From assembly GCA_016841725.1 (NCBI GenBank), contig JAENYP010000008.1, positions 1 to 64,000 on the forward strand: DNA of 64,000 bases, read 5' to 3'. Shown here one piece after another: positions 53,991 to 63,738 of the stretch. The translations under genes were made by a program, and so were the position numbers. The notes under the pieces are model-generated. The model was given only the letters and a program-made list of their open reading frames with translations, had not been told where the DNA came from and did not search any database. Each line of letters starts with the position of its first letter. Within the stretch, counting starts at the first letter, position 1. This stretch comes from Thermincola carboxydiphila. GTDB taxonomy: Bacteria > Bacillota > Thermincolia > Thermincolales > UBA2595.

Positions 53991-54308
53991 TTATTCTGCC
54001 CCGTCAGTTTGCCTTGCTGTCTTCCGTTCAGTCAGACGGTCAGCCACTTCCTTCAGGCCATGGTTTAATCCCCTGATATATTCATGAAGCAGCACATATT
54101 TGAATTCCCCCGATTTTTCCCACCGTTCATGAGCCAGCAGCCCAAAAGCCACCACCTCGTTTCTGGCGCGTTCGATACTCCGTTCAGACCGGTAATCCAG
54201 GGCCAGACCCGCAGTCAGTCCCTTTTCATAAGCCTGGGCTTCATTGAGCCCCTCAAGTTCCATGATATCAAAACACATCTTATAATTCTTGTTCCGCACA
54301 ATAATCAC
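53991..54308 (-). CDS. Helical hypothetical protein
   Basis: About 105 residues, mostly helical: LNEAQAYEKGLTAGLALDYR, IERARNEVVAFGLLAHERWE, YVLLHEYIRGLNHGLKEVAD. No membrane segment or motif is seen and I do not recognise the family. The start could be GTG 54308 or GTG 54299; GTGGGG lies before both. It precedes the broken lipoprotein on the same strand. Confidence 0.5.
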   Translation of the reverse strand: MIIVRNKNYKMCFDIMELEGLNEAQAYEKGLTAGLALDYRSERSIERARNEVVAFGLLAHERWEKSGEFKYVLLHEYIRGLNHGLKEVADRLTERKTARQTDGAE

Positions 54309-54484
54309 CCCACAAAAATACTTGGCCAGCCATCAAATCGGTTTGTACCAAATTTCTCTATCTATTAGATTTTTCCTGCTAATTTTCTGAAATTTTCTGA
54401 AAAATACCCATATTTTATGATATAATTATTAAAACAGTTAGTCATAAGCCTCGTTCGCAGACACAGCAAACGTAAATTTCCGAG

Positions 54485-54814
54485 GTGGTGAAAAAGGTGA
54501 ATTTTTCTAATTCCCCTAACTGCTCGGCAGATACGTACTACTTTGTTTATGGGACACTTCTGAAAAATATCACCAGAACAGATTTCCTGAAAATTATTAA
54601 CCAGTTGGAAAATACCAATGAAAATGCAGAGTATAAAGTTAGTGTCATGGGACCCCGGCAGCAGTATCTGTGGGTAGGAGTACAATCCCGGGTCAGGGAC
54701 AACGCTTCCAGACGAGAAATGGGCATAAGAATACATGCACGCCTATTTGGCCATAATCTCACAAACAACTGGGTTGTTTTCCAGAAACCTCTGCTTTTTA
54801 AACATTTGAATTAA
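54485..54814 (+). CDS. Hypothetical protein
   Basis: 109 residues starting GTG 54485 or GTG 54488. A TATAAT at 54421-54426 with a weak -35 may serve as promoter. The sequence FVYGTLLKNITRTDFLKIIN and YKVSVMGPRQQYLWVGVQSR suggests a mixed alpha/beta fold without membrane or catalytic motif. No family is recognised. The gene stands alone on the plus strand between two minus-strand blocks. Confidence 0.5.
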   Translation: MVKKVNFSNSPNCSADTYYFVYGTLLKNITRTDFLKIINQLENTNENAEYKVSVMGPRQQYLWVGVQSRVRDNASRREMGIRIHARLFGHNLTNNWVVFQKPLLFKHLN

Positions 54815-54875
54815 ACTTTCGGTTATTTGAAGAATAACCGGAGTTGATTTTTTGAGCCTTTAAAATTGTTATTAA

Positions 54876-54994
54876 GATAGGGGTAGATGTGTTCTGGAAG
54901 GCGGAGTCTGTCGTCCGTCCGGCCAGCGACCCGCAAAGCGGGAGCTGATGCCGGCGGAGATGTTGCCCGCCGGAAGAATACATTTACCCCTATC
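54876..54994. repeat. Family-2 hairpin repeat, copy E3, nested in an outer hairpin
   Basis: 119 bp with ends GATAGGGGTAGATGT and ACATTTACCCCTATC (one mismatch). The left arm has GTGTTCTGGAAG and GAGTCTGTCGTCCG as in E2; the tip CCCGCAAAGCGGG and GATGCCGGCGGAGAT are as in E1. Outside it, AGCCTTTAAAATTGTT (54855-54870) and AACAATTTAAAGGCT (55004-55018) form another inverted repeat flanked by T runs. It looks like the leuS terminator, with the element in its loop. Confidence 0.75.
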
Positions 54995-55026
54995 TCATTC
55001 ATCAACAATTTAAAGGCTTAAAAACA

Positions 55027-57501
55027 TTACTTCACCACAATGTTTACCAGTTTCTTCGGTACTGCAATCACCTTAACCACCTGTTTACCTGATATCAGCT
55101 CCACAATTTTATCCTGTTCCAAAACAAATTTTTCCATTTCATCTTTATCTATATCAGCCGGCACCGTCATCCGGCTCTTAACCTTGCCATTAAGCTGGAC
55201 CACTATCTCAACTTCTGCCTGAACAAGGGCTGCAGGATCATACCCGGGCCAGGGCTGTTTATGGACACTGTCCGTATAACCCAGCTCATGCCAGAGTTCC
55301 TCAGCAAAGTGGGGCGCAAACGGCGCCAGCAGTATAACCAGGGTGTTTACTGCCTCTGCCTCAATGGAGCTGTTGCGTACCGGGTTCTTCTCCCTGTACT
55401 GGTACAGCCAGTTAACAAATTCCATTATGGTACTGATGGCAGTATTGAAATTAAACCTCTGGTTCACATCATCTGTAATTTTTTTAATAGTATAATGGGT
55501 CAGCCTTCTGGTCTCCTTGTCAGCTTCAGAAACTTCTTCTAATGCCGGAGACTCATTAAGCCTGTCAATATACGCATAAACCAGACGCCAGACCCTGTTG
55601 AGAAACCTGTAAGCGCCTTCAACTCCGGCATCACTCCACTCCAGATCACGCTCCGGAGGAGCAGCGAATAGAATAAACAACCGCGCCGTATCTGCCCCGT
55701 ACTTAGCCACGGTCTCCTCAGGGCTTACCGTATTCCCCTTTGATTTGGACATCTTGGCCCCATCTTTTAGAACCATACCCTGGGTCAGCAGGTTGGTAAA
55801 AGGCTCATCAAAGTCAACCAGCCCCTGGTCTTTGAGGACCTTGGTAAAAAACCTGGAATAAAGCAGGTGCAGGATAGCATGCTCAACCCCGCCGATATAC
55901 TGCTCAACAGGCATCCAGTAGGCAGCGTTGTCCTTGGTAAAGGCATTCCGGTCATCATGGGGGCTGCAGTACCTCAGGTAATACCATGATGAACAGATAA
56001 ACGTATCCATGGTATCTGTCTCCCGCCGGGCCGGACCGCCGCATTCAGGACACACTGTATTTACAAAGGAGTCACAATCGGTAAGTGGTGACTTCCCTGT
56101 AGGCTTAAATTCCACATCAGTGGGCAGGTGTACCGGAAGCTGTTCCTCAGGAACCGCAACCTCACCGCACTTGCTGCAGTATATAATGGGGATTGGAGCA
56201 CCCCAGTAACGCTGCCGCGAAATGAGCCAGTCCCTCAGCCTGAAATTGACCATTGACTTCCCGATGCCCTTTTCTTCCATATAGGCAGCCACATTTTTTA
56301 TCGCATCTTCATTGTTCTGCCCGTCAAAAGGCCCGGAATTGACCAGGACTCCTTCGGCATCATAAGCCTGGGTCAGCTGTACATATTTGTCGGGAACTCC
56401 CTCCGGCAGGATAACAACCCTTATCTGCAGACTATACTTGGTGGCAAAATCAAAATCCCTCTGGTCATGTGCCGGAACCCCCATAACAGCTCCGGTCCCG
56501 TAGTCCATCAATACATAATTGGCGATAAACAGCGGAATTTTTTCCCCATTCATGGGATTTATCACATGGGCCCCGGTAAAGAGTCCCTCTTTTTCAGCAT
56601 CTGTTGATGTCCTGTCAATCTCACTTAAATTTTGCATCCGGCGCACAAAATCCCTGACACTCGCTTCATAGGGAGTTCCTGTGGTCAGTTTTGCCACCAG
56701 CGGGTGCTCCGGAGCCAGCACCATGAAAGTAACCCCGTAAATAGTATCCGGTCTGGTGGTATATACTGTTATGATATCATCTGTACCGTCCACCCGGAAG
56801 TTCACTTCAGCTCCCTCGCTGCGTCCAATCCAGTTCTCCTGCATAATCTTGACTTTGTCAGGCCATCCGTTAAGCTTTTCAATATCGGCCAAAAGCCTGT
56901 CGGCATAGTCGGTAATCTTAAGGAACCACTGGGACAGGCCTTTTTTTTCCACACTGGTCCCACAGCGTTCACAGGCGCCGTTAACCACCTGTTCATTGGC
57001 CAGAACCGTAACACATCCCGGGCACCAGTTTACCGCAGCATGTTTCTTATAGGCCAGGCCATTTTTATAAAACTGCAGGAAAAGCCACTGGGTCCACCTG
57101 TAATAGTCGGGGGTGCAGGTGGTTACCTCCCGGTCCCAGTCATAGCTGAAACCAAGCCGTGACAACTGCTTTCTCATGTTCTCAATATTACTCCGGGTCC
57201 ATTGATAGGGATGAATGCCATGCTTAATTGCCGCATTTTCTGCCGGCAGTCCGAAGGCATCCCAGCCCATGGGATGGAGGACATTGTATCCCTGCATTGC
57301 TTTGACCCTGGCCACCACATCACCGATGGAATAATTCCTCACATGTCCCATGTGCAGGTTCCCTGAGGGATAAGGAAACATCTCCAGACAATAATACTTT
57401 TCCTTTGTGGTGTCATTGTCAACAACCTTATGCAAACCGGTTTCTTCCCATATTTTCTGCCATTTGGTTTCAATTGCCGAAAAATCATAGCGTTCTTTCA
57501 C
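55027..57501 (-). CDS. leuS: Leucyl-tRNA synthetase
   Basis: Class Ia synthetase, 824 residues. HMGH (the HIGH motif) is at 50-53 and KMSKS at 583-587. The CP1 editing domain is present (about 220-420, including [20 protein letters not shown]). A zinc-site CSKCGE is seen near 440. The C-terminal anticodon-binding domain is complete. It is 14 bases from the preceding acyl-CoA ligase, and both lie behind a leucine T-box. Confidence 0.98.
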   Translation of the reverse strand: MKERYDFSAIETKWQKIWEETGLHKVVDNDTTKEKYYCLEMFPYPSGNLHMGHVRNYSIGDVVARVKAMQGYNVLHPMGWDAFGLPAENAAIKHGIHPYQWTRSNIENMRKQLSRLGFSYDWDREVTTCTPDYYRWTQWLFLQFYKNGLAYKKHAAVNWCPGCVTVLANEQVVNGACERCGTSVEKKGLSQWFLKITDYADRLLADIEKLNGWPDKVKIMQENWIGRSEGAEVNFRVDGTDDIITVYTTRPDTIYGVTFMVLAPEHPLVAKLTTGTPYEASVRDFVRRMQNLSEIDRTSTDAEKEGLFTGAHVINPMNGEKIPLFIANYVLMDYGTGAVMGVPAHDQRDFDFATKYSLQIRVVILPEGVPDKYVQLTQAYDAEGVLVNSGPFDGQNNEDAIKNVAAYMEEKGIGKSMVNFRLRDWLISRQRYWGAPIPIIYCSKCGEVAVPEEQLPVHLPTDVEFKPTGKSPLTDCDSFVNTVCPECGGPARRETDTMDTFICSSWYYLRYCSPHDDRNAFTKDNAAYWMPVEQYIGGVEHAILHLLYSRFFTKVLKDQGLVDFDEPFTNLLTQGMVLKDGAKMSKSKGNTVSPEETVAKYGADTARLFILFAAPPERDLEWSDAGVEGAYRFLNRVWRLVYAYIDRLNESPALEEVSEADKETRRLTHYTIKKITDDVNQRFNFNTAISTIMEFVNWLYQYREKNPVRNSSIEAEAVNTLVILLAPFAPHFAEELWHELGYTDSVHKQPWPGYDPAALVQAEVEIVVQLNGKVKSRMTVPADIDKDEMEKFVLEQDKIVELISGKQVVKVIAVPKKLVNIVVK

Positions 57502-57515
57502 TTTATCTCCTCCTG

Positions 57516-59228
57516 TTAAGCCGTTTCCACTGAAGCAGCATCCTGAAGGCCAAGGTTTTCAATGGCCATTTCCCTCAGCTTGTATTTCTGGATTTTCCCA
57601 CTTGCAGTCATGGGAAACTCCTTAATTATTTGCACATACCGGGGGATTTTATACCGGGCAATTTTACCCTGGCAGTAATCCTTTATTTCCTCCTCTGTCA
57701 TCTTTTCACCTTCCCGGAGGCGGATATATGCAATTACTTCCTCCCCATATTTGATATCCGGCACTCCCACCACCTGGACATCAAGAATCATGGGATGGGT
57801 ATAGAGGAACTCCTCAATCTCCCTGGGATATATATTCTCCCCGCCGCGAATTATCATATCCTTGACACGGCCTGTTATCTTACAGTAGCCCTGCTCATCC
57901 ATTGTGGCCAGGTCGCCGGTATGCAGCCATCCTTCATCATCAATAGCAGCATGGGTGGCTTCCGGCAGCTTGTAATAGCCTTTCATAACATTATAGCCCC
58001 GGGCACAGAGTTCGCCCTGGACACCCCTGGGGACTTCCCGGCCTGTCTCCGGGTCAACAATTTTCACTTCTACTCCCGGGATATTGCGCCCTACAGTGGT
58101 CACCCTCAGGTCAATAGGGTCATTGGTCCGGGTCATGGTAATGGCCGGAGCTGACTCTGTCTGGCCATATGTTATGGTAATTTCACTGGCGCCCATTGTT
58201 TCTACTACCTGCTTCATGGTTTCAATAGGGCAGGGGGAACCAGCCATAATCCCGGTTCTCAGTGCCGACAAATCGTATTTGGCAAAACCTTCCAGGTTCA
58301 GTTCCGCAATAAACATGGTCGGGACTCCATGAACCGCTGTACAGCGCTCTTTTTCTATGGCTTCCAGTACCTGTACCGGGTTGTAGGATACAATGGGAAC
58401 CATAGTGGCCGCCGCAACAACACAGGTCAGCGTGCCCAGCACACAACCGAAGCAGTGAAAAAAGGGCACCGGGATACAAAGCCTGTCCCTGTACGTAAAA
58501 TTCATACAGTTTGATACCGCGATAGCGTTATTAACGATGTTTTTATGTGTCAGCATAACTCCCTTGGGAAACCCGGTGGTCCCAGATGTATACTGCATAT
58601 TGATAACATCATCCGCCTGAAGGGATTTCTGCTTCGCATCGAGTTCCGCATCCGGAACTGATCCCCCCATTTCCATTAACTGTGACCAGGAGAACATTCC
58701 CGGTGGGCAGTTATCCCCAATATAGATAACATTTTTAAGCACAGGCAGTCTTTCCGAATTCAGTTTTCCGGGCTCTGATTCCGCAAGCTCAGGACATAAC
58801 TCATTAACCATCCCGGTATAACTGGAATCTTTCCACCCATCAATTAAAATAAGGGTAGTGGCATCAGATTGTTTCAGGATATATTCCAACTCAAAAGCTT
58901 TGTAATTGGTATTGACGGTAACCAAAACAGCGCCCATCTTCCCGGTGGCAAACTGGGCAACCACCCATTCCGGCACATTGGTGGCCCAAATGGCCACATG
59001 ATCACCCCTGTTAATACCCATTTTCATTAATCCCTTGGCCGCGGTGCGGCATACATCATTAAATTGGGTATAGTTATATCTCAATCCTCTGTCCACATAT
59101 ACTAGGGCATCATTATCCGGATGATTGCAGGCCTGGGTATCCAGCAGCTCTCCAAGGGTAATTTCCAGCACACCCTCCTGCCTGTTGACCTCCTGCGCTT
59201 CTTCTACTGTAGTTAACCTCCTGGTCAA
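57516..59228 (-). CDS. Acyl-CoA synthetase (AMP-forming)
   Basis: 570 residues of the ANL superfamily. The P-loop motif [18 protein letters not shown] is at 213-230, [13 protein letters not shown] follows, and the adenylate-binding [20 protein letters not shown] and the A10 lysine region ([17 protein letters not shown]) complete the set. It activates a fatty or related carboxylic acid; chain length cannot be set by eye. It is the first gene after the leucine T-box and precedes leuS by 14 bases, so its expression should follow leucine-tRNA charging. Confidence 0.9.
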   Translation of the reverse strand: MTRRLTTVEEAQEVNRQEGVLEITLGELLDTQACNHPDNDALVYVDRGLRYNYTQFNDVCRTAAKGLMKMGINRGDHVAIWATNVPEWVVAQFATGKMGAVLVTVNTNYKAFELEYILKQSDATTLILIDGWKDSSYTGMVNELCPELAESEPGKLNSERLPVLKNVIYIGDNCPPGMFSWSQLMEMGGSVPDAELDAKQKSLQADDVINMQYTSGTTGFPKGVMLTHKNIVNNAIAVSNCMNFTYRDRLCIPVPFFHCFGCVLGTLTCVVAAATMVPIVSYNPVQVLEAIEKERCTAVHGVPTMFIAELNLEGFAKYDLSALRTGIMAGSPCPIETMKQVVETMGASEITITYGQTESAPAITMTRTNDPIDLRVTTVGRNIPGVEVKIVDPETGREVPRGVQGELCARGYNVMKGYYKLPEATHAAIDDEGWLHTGDLATMDEQGYCKITGRVKDMIIRGGENIYPREIEEFLYTHPMILDVQVVGVPDIKYGEEVIAYIRLREGEKMTEEEIKDYCQGKIARYKIPRYVQIIKEFPMTASGKIQKYKLREMAIENLGLQDAASVETA

Positions 59229-59297
59229 ATTTATTCCTCCTTGAAATTAATTGATGAAGACTCTCCCAAACAACGTAAATTCCTTAATAATAAAAAA

Positions 59298-59566
59298 AAC
59301 CTATCATCCCTCCAAGAGGGACGAAAGGCTTGCTTCCGTGGTACCACCCAAATTGGCATCCGGCTGCCAAAGCCGGTTCTGCCCACTCATGATGCAGGAT
59401 AACGGACTGCCCGGCACAGACTACGGAATTTTAATTTCGCCTGCACATCTCAGGGACGAGTTCAAAGGCCTTCCCCGCTGCCTTGCACCTTCCGGCAGCT
59501 CTCTTAAGAGGCACCAGCCCTCTAATAGTTCCCATCATTGATTTACCAATATTTAAACATAATACG
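59298..59566 (-). promoter_or_regulatory. T-box riboswitch, leucine specifier
   Basis: T-box sequence TGGGTGGTACCACGGAAGCA (59350-59331), followed by terminator arms AAGCCTTTCGTCCCTC and GAGGGATGATAGGTT with a long T run. Stem I has AGAGAGCTGCC and GGTGCAAGGCAGC. The specifier loop reads TTTGAACTCGTCCC, placing CUC (Leu) at 59460-59458. This agrees with leuS as the second gene. Confidence 0.88.
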
Positions 59567-59572
59567 TATGTT

Positions 59573-59601
59573 ATTTTACTAAAAAGCTTTAAAAAAGTCA
59601 A
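59573..59601 (-). promoter_or_regulatory. Sigma-A promoter for the leucine T-box operon
   Basis: TTGACT (59601-59596), 17-base spacer, TAAAAT (59578-59573), about 10 bases before the leader. It has the same layout as the glyQS promoter. Confidence 0.62.
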
Positions 59602-59631
59602 CCGTATTTCGCCTGCTACGGATTTCGCCTG

Positions 59632-60708
59632 CTAACTTACTCCTGACACTTCCGAATACCGGTGAGTCTCCTCAGTTTCACCGGTCAGAACAGCTACCAG
59701 GGCCTTCAAAACTCTGGGGTCAAACTGTTTCCCGGATTCCTTCTGAAGGGCTTCCACCGCCTGCCACATAGATGTAGAGCTGCGGTACGGTCTGCTTGAA
59801 GTCAGGGCATCATAAGCATCAACAACCCCGACAATTCGTGCACCAATAGGTATCTTATCCCCCCTGAGCCCCGCCGGATAACCCGTTCCGTCAAACCGCT
59901 CATGATGATGCAATACAATAGGAATGACCGGTTCCAGGATTTTTATGGATGATAAGATACCTGCCCCTATTTCAGGATGTCTCTTTACCTGCCTGTACTC
60001 ATTTCTGCTGAGTGGCTCAGGTTTTCTGAGTATTTTCTCATCAATTCCGATTTTCCCAATATCATGCAAAATAGCCCCATACATTATTTGATCCACTTTG
60101 TTTTCGGAAAGACCCAGCTTCCGGGTCACTTTGACTGCATATCCGGTAACCCGCTCCGAATGTCCCTTGGTATACGCATCCTTGGCATCAATTGCCGCAG
60201 CCAGGGCTTTAATTGTACTGGTAAACATTTCGGTAATGTCTTCATTTGCAGTTTTAAGTTTTCCGGCCAGAAGTGCATAGCTGCCGGCCAGTTTTCTGTA
60301 CCTGACCTGTGCTTCCCGTTCATCAACAAGCACCCTGCTGATAAACAACATGCTCAGGAAATAAGCTGCCACAATAATGACACCCTCAGCCAATACCCCT
60401 GTGTAATGACCGGCAGTCCAATCCCTTAACAAATAGTCCAGGGAAGAATAGAGATGAATGCCAAATCCGGCAGCAGCAGCAACAATGCCGCTCCTAAACC
60501 CGAGGACAAGTGAACTGTAAATTACCGGAATACCCGAAATAAAAAAAACAAACTTTTGAACCTCTCTGGGCATGGTAAAAGAGAGCAGGCTTACCGCCAT
60601 TATGGCTGTCAAAATAATAAGTACGGAAAATCTGTTTCTTCTCATTCCTGTCAAAACAGAATAGTCTCGAATCCGGGACCGTCCCCTGGTTTTCTTGGTA
60701 CGTTTCAT
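59632..60708 (-). CDS. Membrane HD-GYP domain protein
   Basis: 358 residues. Residues about 20-130 hold four membrane helices (SVLIILTAIMAVSLLSFTM, EGVIIVAAYFLSMLFISRVL); a coiled linker follows. The HD-GYP domain has AYTKGHSERVTGYA, ILHDIGKIGID (HD), VLHHHERFDGTGYPAGL and VDAYDALTSSRPYR. The GYP triplet is intact, so c-di-GMP phosphodiesterase activity is likely. The sensor is membrane-embedded and its ligand unknown. Confidence 0.9.
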   Translation of the reverse strand: MKRTKKTRGRSRIRDYSVLTGMRRNRFSVLIILTAIMAVSLLSFTMPREVQKFVFFISGIPVIYSSLVLGFRSGIVAAAAGFGIHLYSSLDYLLRDWTAGHYTGVLAEGVIIVAAYFLSMLFISRVLVDEREAQVRYRKLAGSYALLAGKLKTANEDITEMFTSTIKALAAAIDAKDAYTKGHSERVTGYAVKVTRKLGLSENKVDQIMYGAILHDIGKIGIDEKILRKPEPLSRNEYRQVKRHPEIGAGILSSIKILEPVIPIVLHHHERFDGTGYPAGLRGDKIPIGARIVGVVDAYDALTSSRPYRSSTSMWQAVEALQKESGKQFDPRVLKALVAVLTGETEETHRYSEVSGVS

Positions 60709-60777
60709 ATTATAAACCTCGTCAAAAAATTATGTCGCCGATTGAAAATTTGCACAATTACATCAATTCATATTTCT

Positions 60778-60806
60778 ATACTAGTTAGTACTACTACTTT
60801 TGTCAA
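60778..60806 (-). promoter_or_regulatory. Promoter of the HD-GYP gene with a palindrome
   Basis: TTGACA (60806-60801), 17-base spacer, TAGTAT (60783-60778). TACTA-GT-TAGTA overlaps the -10 and could be an operator. Confidence 0.55.
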
Positions 60807-60877
60807 GCACCTATTTAAAATTCTTCCCGGAAGCAATTATTCCCTGTAACTCCGGAAAGCCAAAAGACAGCCCCCTT

Positions 60878-61648
60878 TCAGAGGCTGCCTCTCTCATCAT
60901 CCACTTTGCTGCAGGCAGTAAAATATATCCTTTCCGTTGTCTCCACAGGGGCCTCAAAAGAATTCTCTGCGTAAACCGCTGCAACTGAAAAACCCGCTTT
61001 ATTCAGGAGATTTCTTACCACTGCAACAGTATATCCCGTTTCCCGGTGCTGCTCAGTAAACCTCCGGTATCTCCCATCCTGCTCCCTGACAAAAAAAGTA
61101 AGGTCCATGGTGCAGGTATGTGTTTCCGGGTTATAGGAATTTTCCCATATGTAAGTGATATCGTCTTCCATGAAAGTAAAAGTATTATTTCCAAACACAT
61201 TGCTTAGCTTATAATGCGAATTTAAATCAAAAATAAGCCAGCCGCCGGGCTTGAGGCACTGTTTCACCCTGCGGAAAACCTCCCCAAGTTCCCGGTCTCC
61301 GGACATATAATTCAAGCTGTCAGTCATGGATATTACCAAGTCAAACCTTGATGAACCGATTTCCATCTTTCTTATGTCCTGCTGCAGCCATTCTATCGAG
61401 AGGCCTTTGGCCCGAGCCTTTTGTTCTGCAAGTGAGAGCATCTCCAGGGACATATCCAGGCCGGTTATCTGAAAGCCTGTTTCGGCAAGGGGGATAGTGA
61501 CATTACCGGTTCCACACCCAATGTCCAGGATGTACCCGGGATTTATTCCGTGTTTCCCGAATATTCTGCCCAGATAACTGACCCAGCCCTGATAAGGGAT
61601 ATCTTGCATCAGGCGGTCATAGATCAAAGCAAAATTCGTATATATCAT
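60878..61648 (-). CDS. Class I SAM-dependent methyltransferase
   Basis: 256 residues. It opens MIYTNFALIYDRLMQDIPYQ, typical of the YqeM-like group found near rsfS and yqeK. Motif I is YILDIGCGTGNVTIPLAETG (about 39-58), then TGLDMSLEMLSLAEQKA and FDLVISMTDSLNYM. Substrate is unknown. The YqeM assignment rests on position and the N-terminal pattern. It overlaps the next upstream gene by 4 bases. Confidence 0.83.
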   Translation of the reverse strand: MIYTNFALIYDRLMQDIPYQGWVSYLGRIFGKHGINPGYILDIGCGTGNVTIPLAETGFQITGLDMSLEMLSLAEQKARAKGLSIEWLQQDIRKMEIGSSRFDLVISMTDSLNYMSGDRELGEVFRRVKQCLKPGGWLIFDLNSHYKLSNVFGNNTFTFMEDDITYIWENSYNPETHTCTMDLTFFVREQDGRYRRFTEQHRETGYTVAVVRNLLNKAGFSVAAVYAENSFEAPVETTERIYFTACSKVDDERGSL

Positions 61649-62169
61649 GAAAGGTCCTCTCCCTTTAGAACAATCCAGCCTTCTTCTTCAACTACCAGGC
61701 CATCTTTCAGCAGTTTTCCAAGGGCTCTCTTAAAAGCTGATTTACTGATACCAAACTTGTCCCTGATGACTTCAGGGGGAGAATTATCGGTAAAGGGCAT
61801 GGCGCCCTTCCTTTTCCTAAGAACCTCCAGAAGTATTTCCGCATCCGTTACCCGTGAATATTCTTTCAAGGGACGAAGAGACAGGTTCACCCTTCCGTCC
61901 GCTCTTACATAAGTAACCCTTCCTTCAACAGCCATATCTTTTTTAAGGGGATGGGGCTGTTCATGTTCATGGATAAAACCTATATACCCCTCATCAGTAA
62001 GCACAAAAGCTCCGGTCTCAATAATATTATATACCTTTCCCCTGAGGGTATCACCTCTCCTGACATTCTCTGCCGGCCTGGAATTGCGAAACACTTCTTT
62101 CAATTCAAGTCTTTCCCGAGTCCCCAGCTTCTTTCTTCCGTCCAATATTTTCAATCCTTTCAACTTCAA
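61645..62169 (-). CDS. CvfB-like S1 plus winged-helix protein (short form)
   Basis: 174 residues. The S1 RNA-binding domain is at about 38-100 (RRGDTLRGKVYNIIETGAFV, YIGFIHEHEQPHPL). A C-terminal winged helix follows (ILLEVLRKRKGAMPFTD, KFGISKSAFKRALGKLLKDG). CvfB/YitL proteins of about 290 residues carry additional S1 domains before this part. The short form keeps only the last third. RNA binding is likely. Confidence 0.72.
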   Translation of the reverse strand: MKLKGLKILDGRKKLGTRERLELKEVFRNSRPAENVRRGDTLRGKVYNIIETGAFVLTDEGYIGFIHEHEQPHPLKKDMAVEGRVTYVRADGRVNLSLRPLKEYSRVTDAEILLEVLRKRKGAMPFTDNSPPEVIRDKFGISKSAFKRALGKLLKDGLVVEEEGWIVLKGEDLS

Positions 62170-62195
62170 TTTAACACTCTACTAAAAAAAGGCGG

Positions 62196-62540
62196 TTAAA
62201 GATCAACCACCCTGGCGTCTCCCCATAAGCGCTCCAGATTATAAAACTCCCGGTCGCTTTCCTGAAAAATGTGAACAACCACTGTACCGAAATCAATCAG
62301 CACCCAATGAGCATCCCTAAACCCTTCCATCCTCAGTTTGGTAATACCGTGTTCTTCAAGCTTCTGCTCCGTATTCTCAGCTATTGCTTTAACCTGTGTT
62401 GATGAAAGGCCGGTACAAATAATAAAATAATTAGAGACAACAGAAATTTCCTCAATATCAAGTATTACCACATCTTTCGCCTTTTTGTCTTTTACCGCAT
62501 CAGCAGCAAGCAAGGCAATCTGTTTTGGTGATAGGGTCAA
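62196..62540 (-). CDS. rsfS: Ribosome silencing factor RsfS
   Basis: 114 residues from TTG 62540. The family pattern is KKAKDVVILDIEEISVVSNY, FIICTGLSSTQVKAIAENTE and WVLIDFGTVVVHIFQESDRE. It binds L14 and blocks subunit joining in starvation. It lies just after yqeK, the usual nadD-yqeK-rsfS order with an RRM gene inserted. Confidence 0.95.
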   Translation of the reverse strand: MTLSPKQIALLAADAVKDKKAKDVVILDIEEISVVSNYFIICTGLSSTQVKAIAENTEQKLEEHGITKLRMEGFRDAHWVLIDFGTVVVHIFQESDREFYNLERLWGDARVVDL

Positions 62541-62593
62541 ATCGGCTTCCCCCCCGGTTAAAATTTCTGTTTATTTACTTATATATTCGTGTC

Positions 62594-63193
62594 CTAATCT
62601 CTTTGTTCCTTCAAGGTAACCCCTGATTCCTTAATTTTCCTGACGAGGACGTTCCGCGCTTCAATACTGGCGGGATGTATGGTCAGACCCCTTTCAATGA
62701 CATAATTAATGGTTGAATCGAGCCCGCCCAGCACCGCCAGATCCAGGTTTTTAAATGCCAATTCCCGCAGCTCGGCAATACCCGGAAAATCCCTGCCTGG
62801 CTCAATCATATCAGCGAGGAACAAAATTTCATCAGGTATTGTCATGTTTTTCCGCCCTGTCGTATGATACCTGACCGGATCCAGGATTTCACCATCAGTG
62901 ATGTTAAAACGCTCGGCAGCAATTTCTGCACCAACCCTGCCGTGCAGGAGAGCCGGTACCGCTCTTTCGGTCTCATCGGGTTCTATGTTGTATCTACGGC
63001 AGTTTTCCAGAAGGAGCGAGTCATCAAAGTCCCTGGCAATATCATGAAGCAGTGCTGCAATTTCCGCTTTAGCGCTATCCACTCCATAAAGACCCGCAAG
63101 TTTTACTGCAGTTTGGGCCACACCCAGTGTATGCCTGTAGCGCAAGTCGGATAATGAACTACTTATATAGTTCTCAATCTCCTTTTTCAACAT
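62594..63193 (-). CDS. yqeK: HD-domain phosphohydrolase YqeK
   Basis: 199 residues from ATG 63193 (MLKKEIENYISSSLSDLRYR), after GGGGGAG. The HD site is RHTLGVAQTAVKLAGLYG, LLHDIARDF (His-Asp) and VPALLHGRVGAEIAAE. YqeK members are diadenosine tetraphosphate hydrolases. It lies between the RRM gene and rsfS. Confidence 0.93.
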   Translation of the reverse strand: MLKKEIENYISSSLSDLRYRHTLGVAQTAVKLAGLYGVDSAKAEIAALLHDIARDFDDSLLLENCRRYNIEPDETERAVPALLHGRVGAEIAAERFNITDGEILDPVRYHTTGRKNMTIPDEILFLADMIEPGRDFPGIAELRELAFKNLDLAVLGGLDSTINYVIERGLTIHPASIEARNVLVRKIKESGVTLKEQRD

Positions 63194-63265
63194 TCTTTCT
63201 CCCCCAAAACAGTAAAATATAAAAAACAAACCTCCCTGCACTTTACAGAGGAGGCTTCCGGTCAT

Positions 63266-63520
63266 TTATTCATTGGCTCTGGGCTTTGCCTCATTTACAG
63301 TAAGGGCTCTGCCCTGGAAATCAGCGCCGTTCAGTCTCTCAATCATTTTATCGGCATCCTCGTCAGTTACCTCCACAAAGCCAAAGCCTCTGGACCGACC
63401 CGTTTCACGGTCTGTGATAATTCGGCTGCCAACTACTTCTCCGTGCTCCTTGAAAAACTCCTCCAAATCCTCAGGCTTGGTTGCCCATGGCAGATTGCCG
63501 ACATAAAGTGTGCGGACCAC
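63266..63520 (-). CDS. RRM-type RNA-binding protein
   Basis: 84 residues if it starts at GTG 63520, which gives the usual start M-V-R-T-L-Y-V; a start at 63529 or 63532 is possible but would crowd the AGAGAGG site. RNP2 is LYVGNL and RNP1 RGFGFVEV, with a full RRM fold ending GRALTVNEAKPR. It is a stand-alone RRM like those of cyanobacteria and some clostridia. RNA targets are unknown. It separates nadD from yqeK. Confidence 0.92.
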   Translation of the reverse strand: MVRTLYVGNLPWATKPEDLEEFFKEHGEVVGSRIITDRETGRSRGFGFVEVTDEDADKMIERLNGADFQGRALTVNEAKPRANE

Positions 63521-63569
63521 CTTGACCATCACCTCTCTTTCTTAATAAGAAACTGCCTGAATGTAATGA

Positions 63570-63597
63570 CACCCAAGGTTCCGAGAAACCCAGGGTG
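63570..63597 (-). terminator. Hairpin in the leader of the RRM gene
   Basis: CACCCTGGGTTT and AACCTTGGGTG arms (two mismatches) about 50 bases before the RRM start. It could end the nadD transcript or be an autoregulatory leader structure. There is no long T run. Confidence 0.45.
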
Positions 63598-63738
63598 CCG
63601 TTGGAAAACAGACAGCTGTCTGGAATGAATTCTGGAAACGGGAACCTACTTGCCTGAAACTATTTTATTAGGTCGAATCTAGTAAATATTATGTTCAATT
63701 GAGTCCTTTCTATTCAGCATTGGCTTTGGGAATAATTA

